Shown here piece by piece: positions 1-6,779 of a DNA stretch of 64,000 nucleotides. The notes under the pieces are model-generated. The model was given only the letters and a program-made list of their open reading frames with translations, was not told the origin of the DNA and did no database searches. Both the position numbers and the translations under genes were made by a program. Each line of letters begins with the position of its first letter. The stretch's first letter is position 1. This DNA is from JAVVVD01 sp036652795 (GTDB taxonomy: Bacteria > Bacillota > Clostridia > Christensenellales > CAG-138), in contig JAVVVD010000002.1 of NCBI GenBank assembly GCA_036652795.1, forward strand, positions 1 to 64,000, written 5' to 3'.

Positions 1-498
1 CTTAAAAATGCTTGTTCCACCAGTCCTGCGTTTTCCACAGGCTTTTCCGATGATCTCCCGATTGTGCAGATCCAATATCAGACAAACGTAACTCCAGCTT
101 TCGCCAACTCTCACATATGTCAAATCACTCACTACCACTTCTAGGCGGCCTCTGTTGTTGAATTCCCGATTTACTACGTTTGGTATGTTTTCTTCATTAA
201 CATTTTTAGAGTGATGATTAAAATGCTTTTGGGTATACTTTGAAACCAGATTGTACTTTTTCATTATCTTCGCTATATATCTTCGTGATACAGCCCGTTT
301 ACCAAGCTCTATCTTGATCTTTCGTGTGCCATAGCAGTTCCGGCTATTGCGGAATATCCGTATGATCTCATTTTCTAATTGCCCATCACACCTTTTTTCC
401 TTCTTCACATAATAGTAGGTGTTCCTGCTTATTTTAAGCAGTCTACACATGGCTCTAATGTTGTATTTATCTTTATTTGCCTTGATTACAGCTACCTT
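1..498 (-). CDS. IS3-family transposase OrfB, partial (3' end outside window)
   Basis: This is the DDE transposase half of an IS3 element. Translated from the -1 frame after the orfA slip site, it reads VIKANKDKYNIRAMCRLLKI, then an HTH_21-like region, then SDLTYVRVGESWSY, where the Asp of SDLTY is the first acidic residue of the rve integrase core. The frame is open to base 1, so the second Asp and the Glu lie outside the window. There is no independent start with a ribosome binding site. The protein is expected only as an OrfAB fusion made by -1 slippage on the AAAAG run at 496-500, just before the orfA stop. The frame is intact as far as it can be seen. Confidence 0.85.
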
Positions 499-773
499 TT
501 GGCCATAATCAAGGCTGCCTGCTTTAAAATGTCATTCTCCATCCGAAGCTGCTTATTCTCTTTTCGCAATGTAATCAGCTCATTTTCCTCCACGCTCCGG
601 TTATCCTTTGCGTGAAACGAGCCGCTCTTACTGTAATCTCCGATCCACTTGTGCAGCGTCGATTTGCTCATGCCATATTCCTTCACCAGCTCTGTTGCTG
701 GCTTCCCGGCTTTATACATTGCCACCATCTGCTCCTTAAATTCCTGTGTGTATTTTGTTTCTTTCTGCTCCAT
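492..773 (-). CDS. IS3-family transposase OrfA (helix-turn-helix)
   Basis: This 93-residue protein binds the ends of the element. Residues 8-45 (YTQEFKEQMVAMYKAGKPAT and on to MSKSTLHKW) form the HTH_Tnp_1 helix-turn-helix. Residues 60-90 (ENELITLRKENKQLRMENDI) form a leucine-zipper coiled coil used for multimerisation. The length is normal for IS3 OrfA. The gene ends MAKR-stop over an A-rich slip site, and the orfB frame continues across it, as expected for programmed -1 frameshifting. It lies directly downstream of the broken surface-protein gene. Confidence 0.88.
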   Translation of the reverse strand: MEQKETKYTQEFKEQMVAMYKAGKPATELVKEYGMSKSTLHKWIGDYSKSGSFHAKDNRSVEENELITLRKENKQLRMENDILKQAALIMAKR

Positions 774-826
774 TTTTCTCTATTTTGCCGCCTGTCCGAT
801 TTGTTTTGGTACTCTTTATTGTAGCC

Positions 827-1279
827 CTAACGCACCTTGCTGGAGTCGCTGGGGTCCGCCATGAAGTTGTATCCAACGCCCGCGCTCTCCTTGATCCAGA
901 ATTGGATGGCATTTGCGGTGGCATAATGGGCTTTGCTGGCCGACAATCCCCCGGTGGTCACGGGGTACCCATGGTCGATGATAGCCTGGATACCCGTGAT
1001 GGTGGTGCTGGAAAAGATGGCCGATGCGTTGAAGTCCGTATATTCCGTGGAGCTGGAAGGCGGGTCTTTCATGTGCTCGATACAGTAGGCATAGTTCCCA
1101 CTGGCGTCACGATGCACCGGCGTGTTCAGGTCATGCCACGAGCCGTTGTTGTATTCGAAAAAGTCATACGGGATGTCCTCGTCGGAGATGGTGGTGGTAG
1201 CCGCCAGCGCGGGTGCTGCAATGCCCAGCAGCAGGACGACCGCCAGCAGCAGGCAAAGGGTTCGCTTAAAGTGGTTCAT
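827..1279 (-). pseudogene. secreted thioester-domain (TQXA/TED-like) surface protein, truncated by the IS
   Basis: The 150-residue remnant starts with a signal peptide (MNHFKRTLCLLLAVVLLLGI, cleavage near ALA-AT at 26-27) and has a good ribosome binding site (AAGGAG). It then matches the start of a thioester domain: YAYCIEH with Cys66, followed by ATANAIQFWIKE around 120-131 and GYNFM. In this family a Cys and a Gln, the latter in a TQxA motif, form an internal thioester used for covalent adhesion. Here the motif reads T-A-N-A, so the expected Gln is Ala122. The frame runs into the IS at about 827, so the rest of the protein, including any Ig-like repeats and wall anchor, is missing. The family call rests on motifs alone. 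Confidence 0.6.
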
Positions 1280-1637
1280 GGTGATACTCCTTGTGTTTTA
1301 TTTACCCGCCGGAAAATGAAAGGGGGTGCTCCTATCCGCGATGTGCGGTAAAAGCGCCCCAGTATATTAAGCTCCAATAAAGCCGCTGTTGGGTTATCTC
1401 TGCAGCTTCTTTGGAGCGTTATATTCGTTTTCCCGGCTGGTATATTTCTCGGCTGGTAATAAGGGTTGGGGGGTCTGGAGGAAGGGGCGGAGCCGAGCGC
1501 CGCCAGTGGCGGATTCAGCGAGGCGGAAGCCCAGTGAGCAGCAAGCGATGCAAGCGGCAGCGAAGCAGCGCGCCGACTGCTAACTGTGGGTTAAGCTGGC
1601 TGCCCGCAAACATACCCACTGCCCCCTTGGCATAAGG
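1280..1637. other. intergenic stretch with a hairpin and a GC-rich segment
   Basis: I found no convincing gene in these 358 bases. A hairpin lies at 1322-1359, with arms GGGGTGCT and AGCGCCCC and an inner CCGC/GCGG pair, just upstream of the surface-protein gene. The stretch 1460-1575 is clearly more GC-rich than its surroundings and is full of short GCGAGCxG-like repeats. It has no frame with a ribosome binding site. A transfer origin or leader is possible but nothing specific is seen. Confidence 0.4.
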
Positions 1638-1811
1638 CTATTTGTAAAACACGATGCATTTTTCACGCAGGCATTGCTGTAATGCTTCGTTCCAATACAA
1701 GCAATGGTGGCAATCCCGCTCCCGGCTGGTTTTATCCCGCTTTTTATGAAAGCCGGGCTTTTGCTTCATGAGCCGCTCATATTCAAGGCCTTTTCCCTCG
1801 GTAAAGTTCAA
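1638..1811 (-). CDS. small CxxC protein of parAB-type mobile elements, function unknown
   Basis: This 57-residue protein starts at a TTG preceded by GAGGAGGT seven bases upstream. A longer GTG start at 1859 has no such site. It is hydrophilic, with a basic middle (KQKPGFHKKRDKTSRERD) and two pairs of cysteines in CHHCLYW and CLREKC, which suggests a small zinc-binding knuckle. It follows parB directly. From memory, similar short CxxC proteins sit next to parB in conjugative elements of gut Clostridia, but no function is known to me. Confidence 0.6.
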   Translation of the reverse strand: MNFTEGKGLEYERLMKQKPGFHKKRDKTSRERDCHHCLYWNEALQQCLREKCIVFYK

Positions 1812-1873
1812 AATGTCACCTCCTCGGGGCAAACAAAAAGCACCCATGCTCGTCAGCACCGGCGCTCGCTCGT

Positions 1874-2839
1874 TTACCGCACATATTCTTTGGATTGCCT
1901 GTCCCGCTCCAGCTTGCGGTAATACATATCCAAGGCTTTTACGATGGTTTCTTCGATTTTCTGCGGGGGCATATCCGCTGTAAAATACTTGGAAAACCGT
2001 TCACGGGGCAGCTTTAATACCTCTTTTTGATTTGGTTTTTCCTCCTGTAACACCAATTCAATGCCGTTTTTGTCCAGTTTTCCGGCCTTGGCCGCTTCTT
2101 TTAGGCGTTGTGCCTGGGCTAAAGATGGAGTGCTGTCGTACTGATCCATTAGGTCTAACAGTGCGGTCTGCTGTTCGGCGGACAAATACGAAAGCTCTAC
2201 GGCGGGGTTCAGCGCGATTTTCTTATCGTCCACCATGGAGAGCAAAGGCGGGGCAAGCTCGGTAAGACGGATAAAGCGTGATATTTGATTTTTACTTTCT
2301 CCGGCTTGTTCGGCCACAATATCCCTTGAAAACTTTCTGTTTAACTTCTGCCCAACTTGGGCAGAAGTTAAATCAGCCCTAAATCCCTGCCTTTTAATTG
2401 CATCCAGCTTCATTTTATATGCCCATGCCCGTTCGCTTGGTAAAATGCTTTCCCGCTGTAAGTTCGCATCTACCATTTGAATAATGGCCTCGTCTCGCGT
2501 CATTTCTTTAATTATGACGCGCATATGCGTAAGCCCCGCCAGCATACATGCCCTATGGCGACGATTGCCCGACACAAGCTCATATTCGCCGGGCCTGTCC
2601 TCTAAGGGCCGCACCAGCGCCGGGGTAAGCTGTCCATAGGTTTTTATGCTTTCGGCCATATCCAGCAGCGATTGATCCTCTATAACCTTAAAGGGATGCT
2701 CCGCAAATTCATGGAGCTTGGATAGGTCAACCTCTTGTACTTGATCGGCTCCGCCCTCCGTGGGCGTAGATGGCAACCCAAACAAATCATCTAACGTGCT
2801 GATCTTGGGCTTTTTTGTGTTCGTGCTCACGGTTTCCAA
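1874..2839 (-). CDS. parB: ParB/Spo0J-family partition protein
   Basis: A 321-residue ParB-like protein. The N-terminal CTPase domain (about 38-130) shows DLSKLHEFAEHPFKV, then GNRRHRA at about 91-97 and DANLQRE, the conserved ParB boxes. A central helix-turn-helix (about 155-215) follows, with EQAGESKNQISRFIRL as the recognition region. The last 50 residues would be the dimerisation tail. The start is a TTG with AAAGGAGG nine bases upstream, and it overlaps the end of parA by 53 bases in another frame. Chromosomal Spo0J is usually shorter and sits near the origin. This copy lies beside an IS and a mobile-element-type small gene, so I read it as belonging to a plasmid or integrative element. 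Confidence 0.85.
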   Translation of the reverse strand: METVSTNTKKPKISTLDDLFGLPSTPTEGGADQVQEVDLSKLHEFAEHPFKVIEDQSLLDMAESIKTYGQLTPALVRPLEDRPGEYELVSGNRRHRACMLAGLTHMRVIIKEMTRDEAIIQMVDANLQRESILPSERAWAYKMKLDAIKRQGFRADLTSAQVGQKLNRKFSRDIVAEQAGESKNQISRFIRLTELAPPLLSMVDDKKIALNPAVELSYLSAEQQTALLDLMDQYDSTPSLAQAQRLKEAAKAGKLDKNGIELVLQEEKPNQKEVLKLPRERFSKYFTADMPPQKIEETIVKALDMYYRKLERDRQSKEYVR

Positions 2840-3631
2840 TCTGCATGACCTCCTTTGTAAGTGCTTCGTATGCTTTGGCTACACGCCCATTGGGGTCGTA
2901 AGCATAAATGCTCTGGCCCTTTTCGGGCACTTCGGCGGCGCGGATGGCAAAGGGGATTTCGCTTTTGAACACCCGCACCAAAGAACCATAATTATCCCGC
3001 ACGGCGCGAATGGTATTGCGGGAAAGGTTCGTGCGGCTGCCCACCATGGTCATAACGATGCCGTCTACCTGTAAGCGGGGGTTCAGGTTGCGCTTGACCC
3101 GGCCAATGGTCTTGAACAGCGCATCCATATCATCCGCGGCTAAAATATGCGCCTGCACGGGAATGATGATGCTGTCAGCGGCGGTGAGGGCGTTGACCAC
3201 CGTAAGACCCAAAGAAGGGCGGCAGTCGATCAAGACATAATCGTATTCGTGCTTAATTAGATCAAGATATTGCCGCAGGATGGTTTCCCGGCTCATGCTG
3301 TTGACGAGAGTTACCTCCGTGGCCGCAAGCCCTGCGTTGGCCGGGATGAAATCCACACCCTCGCTATGCTGGCGGATGGGCGCGAAATACTCAAAGTCGG
3401 GATAACTGTCCTCGTCGGAATGGGCGATTAGGTAGTCCATAACGGTAGAGATGGTATGGTAAGCTCTTTCGTGTCTTTTACGCCCAGGCATTTGGACAAA
3501 TCCCCTTGCGGATCAGCGTCCAGCAACAGCACCTTCTTCCCTTGGCGGGCCAGGCCAACGCCAAGGTTTACGGTTGTGGTGGTCTTTCCCACGCCCTCTT
3601 TTTCATGGGCGCAGGCGATTACTTTGGTCAT
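2787..3631 (-). pseudogene. parA: ParA/Soj-family partition ATPase, broken by a frameshift
   Basis: The N-terminal part (MTKVIACAHEKEGVGKTTTT and on to LLLDADPQGDLSKCLGVKD) and the C-terminal part (from TISTVMDYLIAHSDE to the end) are in different frames. Adding one base between 3457 and 3458 restores ELT-x-TISTVMDY, the usual ParA sequence there, so one base is missing. The Walker A motif is KEGVGKTT rather than the usual KGGVGKTT. Downstream motifs are normal: DYVLIDCRPSLGL (Walker B), VNALTAADSIIIPVQ and GIVMTMVGSRTNLS. The start has AGGA about eight bases upstream. Either the gene is inactive or the base was lost in sequencing or assembly. Confidence 0.8.
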
Positions 3632-3850
3632 GTGAGGTTCCTCATTTTCATTTTGGTATGACAAAAAGATAGAGCGGTACTCTATCTCAACGTAATCCCG
3701 TGCGGTATAAAATTGATGTTTTGCTTTCAGAATGAGCAATACGATGGTTTTTGCGGTCAACAATCAGATGAAATATTTTCCAGTTAACAATCAGAACAAA
3801 GATGTTTTAGGAGTGTATCGGGCACTTTGCTATTCTATTTCAGATATAGT

Positions 3851-3885
3851 AAAAGCCCGCAAACGTAATGTTTACGGGCTTTTCT
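3851..3885 (-). terminator. rho-independent terminator after the first tRNA-Asn copy
   Basis: Read leftward this is a 14-bp stem, AAAAGCCCGTAAAC against GTTTGCGGGCTTTT with one mismatch, and a 5-base loop, ending in TTTTACT. It follows the 3' end of the tRNA by two bases. Confidence 0.75.
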
Positions 3886-3886
3886 T

Positions 3887-3949
3887 TGGCTCCCCCTGTT
3901 GGACTTGAACCAACGACACTGCGGTTAACAGCCGCATGCTCTACCGACT
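3887..3949 (-). tRNA. tRNA-Asn(GTT), partial, cut by the assembly gap
   Basis: The anticodon arm, variable loop, T arm, acceptor 3' strand and encoded CCA are identical to the complete tRNA-Asn at 3974-4049. The 5' acceptor strand and start are replaced by Ns. The identity with the right-hand copy covers 78 bases (3872-3949 and 3959-4036). This is either a real second copy or the same locus written twice on either side of a contig junction. Confidence 0.6.
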
Positions 3950-3957
3950 NNNNNNNN
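3950..3957. other. assembly gap (8 Ns)
   Basis: Eight unresolved bases separate two 78-base identical stretches that both cover tRNA-Asn. This marks a scaffold junction. The link between the mobile-element segment on the left and the chromosomal genes on the right depends on it. Confidence 0.98.
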
Positions 3958-3973
3958 CTTACGGGCTTTTCTT

Positions 3974-4049
3974 TGGCTCCCCCTGTTGGACTTGAACCAA
4001 CGACACTGCGGTTAACAGCCGCATGCTCTACCGACTGAGCTAAGGAGGA
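3974..4049 (-). tRNA. tRNA-Asn(GTT)
   Basis: The full cloverleaf is present on the minus strand. The acceptor pairs TCCTCCT with AGGGGGA (with T-G wobble), the anticodon arm GCGGC-TGTTAAC-CGC gives anticodon GTT, the T loop is TTCAAGT, the discriminator base is G and CCA is encoded. A sigma-A type promoter sits directly upstream. Confidence 0.95.
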
Positions 4050-4063
4050 ATGCAACGAGTCTT

Positions 4064-4092
4064 ATTTTACAGCAATCAAACGGATTTTTCAA
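4064..4092 (-). promoter_or_regulatory. promoter of tRNA-Asn
   Basis: Read leftward: TTGAAA (4087-4092), 17 bases, TAAAAT (4064-4069). It is fifteen bases from the mature 5' end of the tRNA. Confidence 0.65.
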
Positions 4093-4387
4093 CCCCTTTT
4101 TGATAATATTCTAAAAAAATATGTATCAACATACCATATCGTAGTTTTTGCGTATATTTATATCAACTTTTAGTGTATTTACCCAAACTTTTACGTTGAT
4201 CATAAGTCCCTCAACTATTGATGGCGAATCACAAAAAAGCCCCGAAATTTCGGAGCTTTTTGATTTGCCTTTTCTAATACACCGATTTATCCGTATCACG
4301 GAACAAAGGGGATTAGCCCAGAGTGGGAGGGCGAATGCAGTTCGCATCACCCGTAGTGGGCGATACTTAGTTGCTCAAAGGATTACG
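4093..4387. other. intergenic region with hairpins, no gene seen
   Basis: It holds the terminator at 4232-4262. It also holds an inverted-repeat-rich piece at 4311-4365, where GCCCAGAGTGGGAGGGC resembles a tRNA D arm and GCGAATGCAGTTCGC folds into a small hairpin. No T loop or acceptor stem follows, so I do not call a tRNA. No open frame has a ribosome binding site. Confidence 0.4.
4232..4262 (-). terminator. terminator downstream of the zinc-ribbon gene
   Basis: Read leftward, the arms AGCTCCGAAA and TTTCGGGGCT are followed by TTTTTTG. It lies about 125 bases after the zinc-ribbon stop codon and may end the transcript that begins at 4920. Confidence 0.6.
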
Positions 4388-4663
4388 TTACATATCCTTA
4401 TGGGCTTGGAAGCAAGCGCTGCAATAGATTGGCCTATCGTTCTTAGGAACGAAAGGAATCTTGGTAGGAGCACCGCACTCTGCGCAAACCGCATCGTACA
4501 TTTCTCTCTCACCATTGCGCTGGTTCTTGCGAGCGCCTCTGCATCCCTTGCAGCGGATGGGCTCGTTCTGGAAACCCTTTTCAGCGTAGAACTCCTGCTC
4601 ACCGGCGGTAAATACGAACTCCGCACCGCAATCCTTGCATACCAATACTTTGTCTTCGAACAT
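4388..4663 (-). CDS. CxxC zinc-ribbon domain protein
   Basis: A 91-residue protein with two treble-clef type zinc ribbons in tandem. The first (residues 1-45) has CKDCG and CKGCR, 30 residues apart, with the aromatic VFTAGEQEFYAEKGF between them. The second (59-86) has CAECG and CSAC. This is the zinc-ribbon family common in Clostridia (the zf-trcl/CxxC-x20-CxxC type), whose function is not established. The start ATG follows AGGGGAT at a usable distance. The long structured RNA at 4708-4912 lies just upstream on the same strand, so the two are probably one transcript. Confidence 0.75.
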   Translation of the reverse strand: MFEDKVLVCKDCGAEFVFTAGEQEFYAEKGFQNEPIRCKGCRGARKNQRNGEREMYDAVCAECGAPTKIPFVPKNDRPIYCSACFQAHKDM

Positions 4664-4707
4664 GTGTTTAGATCCCCTTGTGAAATAATTTTATTTAGCA
4701 TTCAAAT

Positions 4708-4912
4708 TTCGGCTGACCTGGTCTTTGTCCCCACACTCGCCGGCTGGAAGTCTCGCTACTAGGCTTTATGCCGCCCACTACTGCTTCTCTCGAGTATATG
4801 CCCGGCCGGTCTTACGTCTAAGCCGCACCATGCTCACCGACGATTGTCGGCTTACGTGGATCGTTTCGCCTGCGACTGGCATCGATTTTCAACCACAGAC
4901 CCGAACTCCGAA
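4708..4912 (-). ncRNA. structured RNA of unassigned class, about 205 nt
   Basis: Read leftward, the region folds as a closed multi-branch RNA. TTCGG (4908-4912) pairs with CCGAA (4708-4712) and, further in, GGTCT pairs with AGACC. Inside are three arms: GTGG...CCAC enclosing ATCG...CGAT and a GCC/GGC hairpin; AAGCCG...CGGCTT enclosing CCGAC-AATC-GTCGG; and CCGGC...GCCGG. No reading frame explains it. A near-consensus promoter lies just upstream and a zinc-ribbon gene just downstream. It is not tmRNA, RNase P or SRP by their hallmark sequences. A 6S-like or raiA-type RNA is possible, but I cannot confirm either. Confidence 0.55.
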
Positions 4913-4923
4913 TCACCTCTTTT

Positions 4924-4952
4924 ATTATAGTTTAAAGTAAAAAGAAACGCAA
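4924..4952 (-). promoter_or_regulatory. promoter of the structured RNA
   Basis: Read leftward: TTGCGT (4947-4952), 17 bases, TATAAT (4924-4929). The predicted start falls near 4917, a few bases before the outer helix of the RNA. Confidence 0.65.
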
Positions 4953-4992
4953 CTGTTATTTTTATAACGAAGTATTTTATTAATTCAGGAAT

Positions 4993-5559
4993 TTAATGCG
5001 TCTGTACTTCGTCATATTGCGCCCGTGGACCACCAACATACTTCGGGCGTGTGCGCGCCATTGTTACATTAGCTTCGCCTATACGCCTTGTTGCCGCATG
5101 TATTGGGACTACCACCGGGTGCAGGTGCATTCCAATGAATGTGCCTCCTATGTCAATGCCAGCAGACGCCATGCCCTTTAGATCCTCAACCATAACATAC
5201 TCATCTATCCTAGCCACCGCCTGCATTGCAAAAGCGCCTCCAGCATGCAGCTGCGGCTTTACCCAAACCTGTTGCAGCCCATAGTGCTTCATACACCCGC
5301 GATCGACCACCAAGCAGCGGTTAAGATGTTCACAGCACTGCACTGCTAAATGCAGCCCACGTTCCTTGATTTCCGGCAATATCGCATCCATCACCGCTTT
5401 TGCAGCGTCCTCATTTGAGCCTGTGCCTATGCATTTTCCCATTATCTCGCTTGTGGAGCAGCCAACTACCAGTATATCGCCCGGTTCCAGTGTTGCCGTG
5501 CTAAGCAGCTCCTGTATGGCCGCACATGCCTGCTCATTTATTTGCTTCATATTGTTCAT
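4993..5559 (-). CDS. ywlG: YwlG/UPF0340 (DUF436) family protein
   Basis: A 188-residue protein of the conserved firmicute YwlG family, whose biochemical role is unknown. Hallmarks are PGDILVVGCSTSEIMGKCIG at about 26-45, LAVQCCEHLNRCLVVDR at about 72-88 and GIDIGGTFIGMHLHPVVVP at about 136-154. The length is normal. I chose the ATG at 5559 because AAGGGGTG lies seven bases upstream; a GTG at 5568 overlaps that site. The gene is a single unit, divergent from perR, with about 180 bases between them. Confidence 0.85.
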   Translation of the reverse strand: MNNMKQINEQACAAIQELLSTATLEPGDILVVGCSTSEIMGKCIGTGSNEDAAKAVMDAILPEIKERGLHLAVQCCEHLNRCLVVDRGCMKHYGLQQVWVKPQLHAGGAFAMQAVARIDEYVMVEDLKGMASAGIDIGGTFIGMHLHPVVVPIHAATRRIGEANVTMARTRPKYVGGPRAQYDEVQTH

Positions 5560-5688
5560 ATAGCTCACCCCTTTACCGCTATTTATTATAGTAGCTTATC
5601 CTCATTTTTGCAATAACGGCAATTATACATAACATCCCTCGCCAAATATGGCGTTTATAAATTTTAAATACCAATTAAATTTTTAGTA

Positions 5689-5716
5689 TTGACATTAGCA
5701 ATAAAATGAATATACT
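5689..5716 (+). promoter_or_regulatory. promoter of perR (and probably rbr)
   Basis: TTGACA at 5689-5694, 16 bases, TATACT at 5711-5716. It is 40 bases upstream of the perR start codon. Confidence 0.6.
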
Positions 5717-5720
5717 TAAG

Positions 5721-5738
5721 ATTAAGAATTGTTTTAAT
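5721..5738 (+). promoter_or_regulatory. possible PerR operator
   Basis: An AT-rich inverted repeat, ATTAA-N8-TTAAT, lies just downstream of the -10 box, around the expected transcript start. It resembles PerR/Fur boxes in composition and position but not closely in sequence. Autoregulation is an inference. Confidence 0.3.
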
Positions 5739-5755
5739 TATTGATTGGAGCCATT

Positions 5756-6130
5756 ATGATATATTCAAAGCAGCGCGAGCTTATAATGGATTGTCTGCAC
5801 GTTCATCCTTCACACCCGAGTGCGGATGAGCTATATGCACTACTTCGCGTTGATCACCCTGGCATCAGCCTTGCCACAGTATATCGTAATCTAAACCAGC
5901 TTGTTGAATGTGGCCAGATTATGCGCATAAGCGTCCCGCACTGTGCTGATCGATTCGATGCTGTAAACGATGGGCATTATCATATGACCTGTGAAAGTTG
6001 CGGTCATATCGATGACATACCGCGTGAAGCAGTTCCTGATGTCTGCAAGGCTGCCACCGCTGCAACCGGGCTTGATATACACGGAAGCAAGCTGATATTC
6101 TACGGGGTTTGCAATGCTTGTAAGCATTAA
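5756..6130 (+). CDS. perR: Fur-family peroxide-stress regulator, PerR type
   Basis: A 124-residue metal-dependent repressor. The N-terminal winged helix is about residues 1-75 (ISLATVYRNLNQL is the recognition region). The C-terminal half carries CESCG and CNACK, the four-Cys structural zinc site. The regulatory-site residues of PerR can be placed: a His in HPSHPSADELY, the Asp in DRFDAV, the two His in GHYHM and an Asp in IDDI. The Asp where Fur has Glu favours PerR. I start at the second ATG, which has GGAG six bases upstream. Rubrerythrin, a classical PerR target, follows 54 bases downstream. Confidence 0.85.
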   Translation: MIYSKQRELIMDCLHVHPSHPSADELYALLRVDHPGISLATVYRNLNQLVECGQIMRISVPHCADRFDAVNDGHYHMTCESCGHIDDIPREAVPDVCKAATAATGLDIHGSKLIFYGVCNACKH

Positions 6131-6184
6131 TTATAAACCTACATATATAAAACAAAAATATTTTTTAAAGAGGAGTGTACACAC

Positions 6185-6727
6185 ATGAGAAACCTTAAAA
6201 ACACCAAGACTGAAGCTAACCTTGCCGCCGCATTCGCAGGCGAATCTCAAGCCCGCAACAAGTATACCTATTTTGCTTCCGCCGCGCGTAAAGAAGGCTA
6301 TGTTCAAATAGCTGATATTTTTGAAGAAACTGCCGGAAACGAAAAAGAACACGCTAAAATGTGGTTTAAGTTGCTTAATGATGATAAGGTGCCTTCCACA
6401 AAGGAAAACCTTAAAGCCGCAGCTGATGGCGAAAATTATGAATGGACCGATATGTATGCCCAGTTTGCCAAGGATGCCAAGGCAGAAGGATTTGAAGACA
6501 TTGCTTTCTTGTTCAATGCTGTAGCTAATGTCGAAAAAGAGCATGAAGCACGGTATCGCAAGCTTCTCGCCAATGTTGAGTCTGGTGAAGTCTTTGAGCG
6601 TGTTGGTGAAAACGAGTGGAAGTGCCTTAACTGTGGGCATATTCACCATGGCAGTTCCGCGCCCCAGGCATGCCCGGTTTGCTCTCACCCTCAGGCGTAT
6701 TTTGAACTTCGCGCTGAAAACTATTGA
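6185..6727 (+). CDS. rbr: rubrerythrin
   Basis: A 180-residue cytoplasmic non-haem iron protein that reduces hydrogen peroxide in anaerobes. The ferritin-like four-helix part (about 1-140) shows FAGESQARNKY, EETAGNEKEHAK and VANVEKEHEARY, the Glu and ExxH ligands of the di-iron site. The rubredoxin-like tail has CLNCG and CPVCSHP, which bind the single iron. AAGAGGAG sits ten bases before the ATG. It lies directly after perR and before a strong terminator, so the two are likely one peroxide-responsive unit. Confidence 0.95.
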   Translation: MRNLKNTKTEANLAAAFAGESQARNKYTYFASAARKEGYVQIADIFEETAGNEKEHAKMWFKLLNDDKVPSTKENLKAAADGENYEWTDMYAQFAKDAKAEGFEDIAFLFNAVANVEKEHEARYRKLLANVESGEVFERVGENEWKCLNCGHIHHGSSAPQACPVCSHPQAYFELRAENY

Positions 6728-6746
6728 TTTTCCCAGCTCATTATAT

Positions 6747-6779
6747 CAAGAGGCGGCATTTTTGCCGCCTCTTGCTTTT
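6747..6779. terminator. bidirectional terminator between rbr and sigE
   Basis: The arms CAAGAGGCGGC and GCCGCCTCTTG enclose ATTTTT, followed by CTTTTA on the right and TGATATAA on the left. It separates two convergent genes. The sigE stop codon lies at its right edge. Confidence 0.8.

Larger units (their letters stand above)
1..830 (-). mobile_element. IS3-family insertion sequence, cut by the window start
   Basis: An IS3-type element reading leftward: orfA (492-773) and the 5' part of orfB (498 to 1), joined by a -1 frameshift site. Its upstream end lies near 815-835, where the reading frame of a surface-protein gene stops abruptly. I cannot fix the exact inverted repeat or target duplication because the other end is outside the window. 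The group within IS3 is not assigned. Confidence 0.8.

Noticed and set aside
746..1351. 201-codon open frame on the plus strand
   Set aside because: It lies opposite the surface-protein gene, which has a signal peptide and ribosome binding site, and it crosses the IS boundary. Its composition is typical of an antisense shadow.
1638..1859. GTG start at 1859 for the small CxxC protein
   Set aside because: GAGGAGGT lies inside this extension and points to the TTG at 1811.
4311..4365. possible tRNA pseudogene
   Set aside because: A D-arm-like piece and a small hairpin are present, but there is no T loop, no matching acceptor stem and no CCA.
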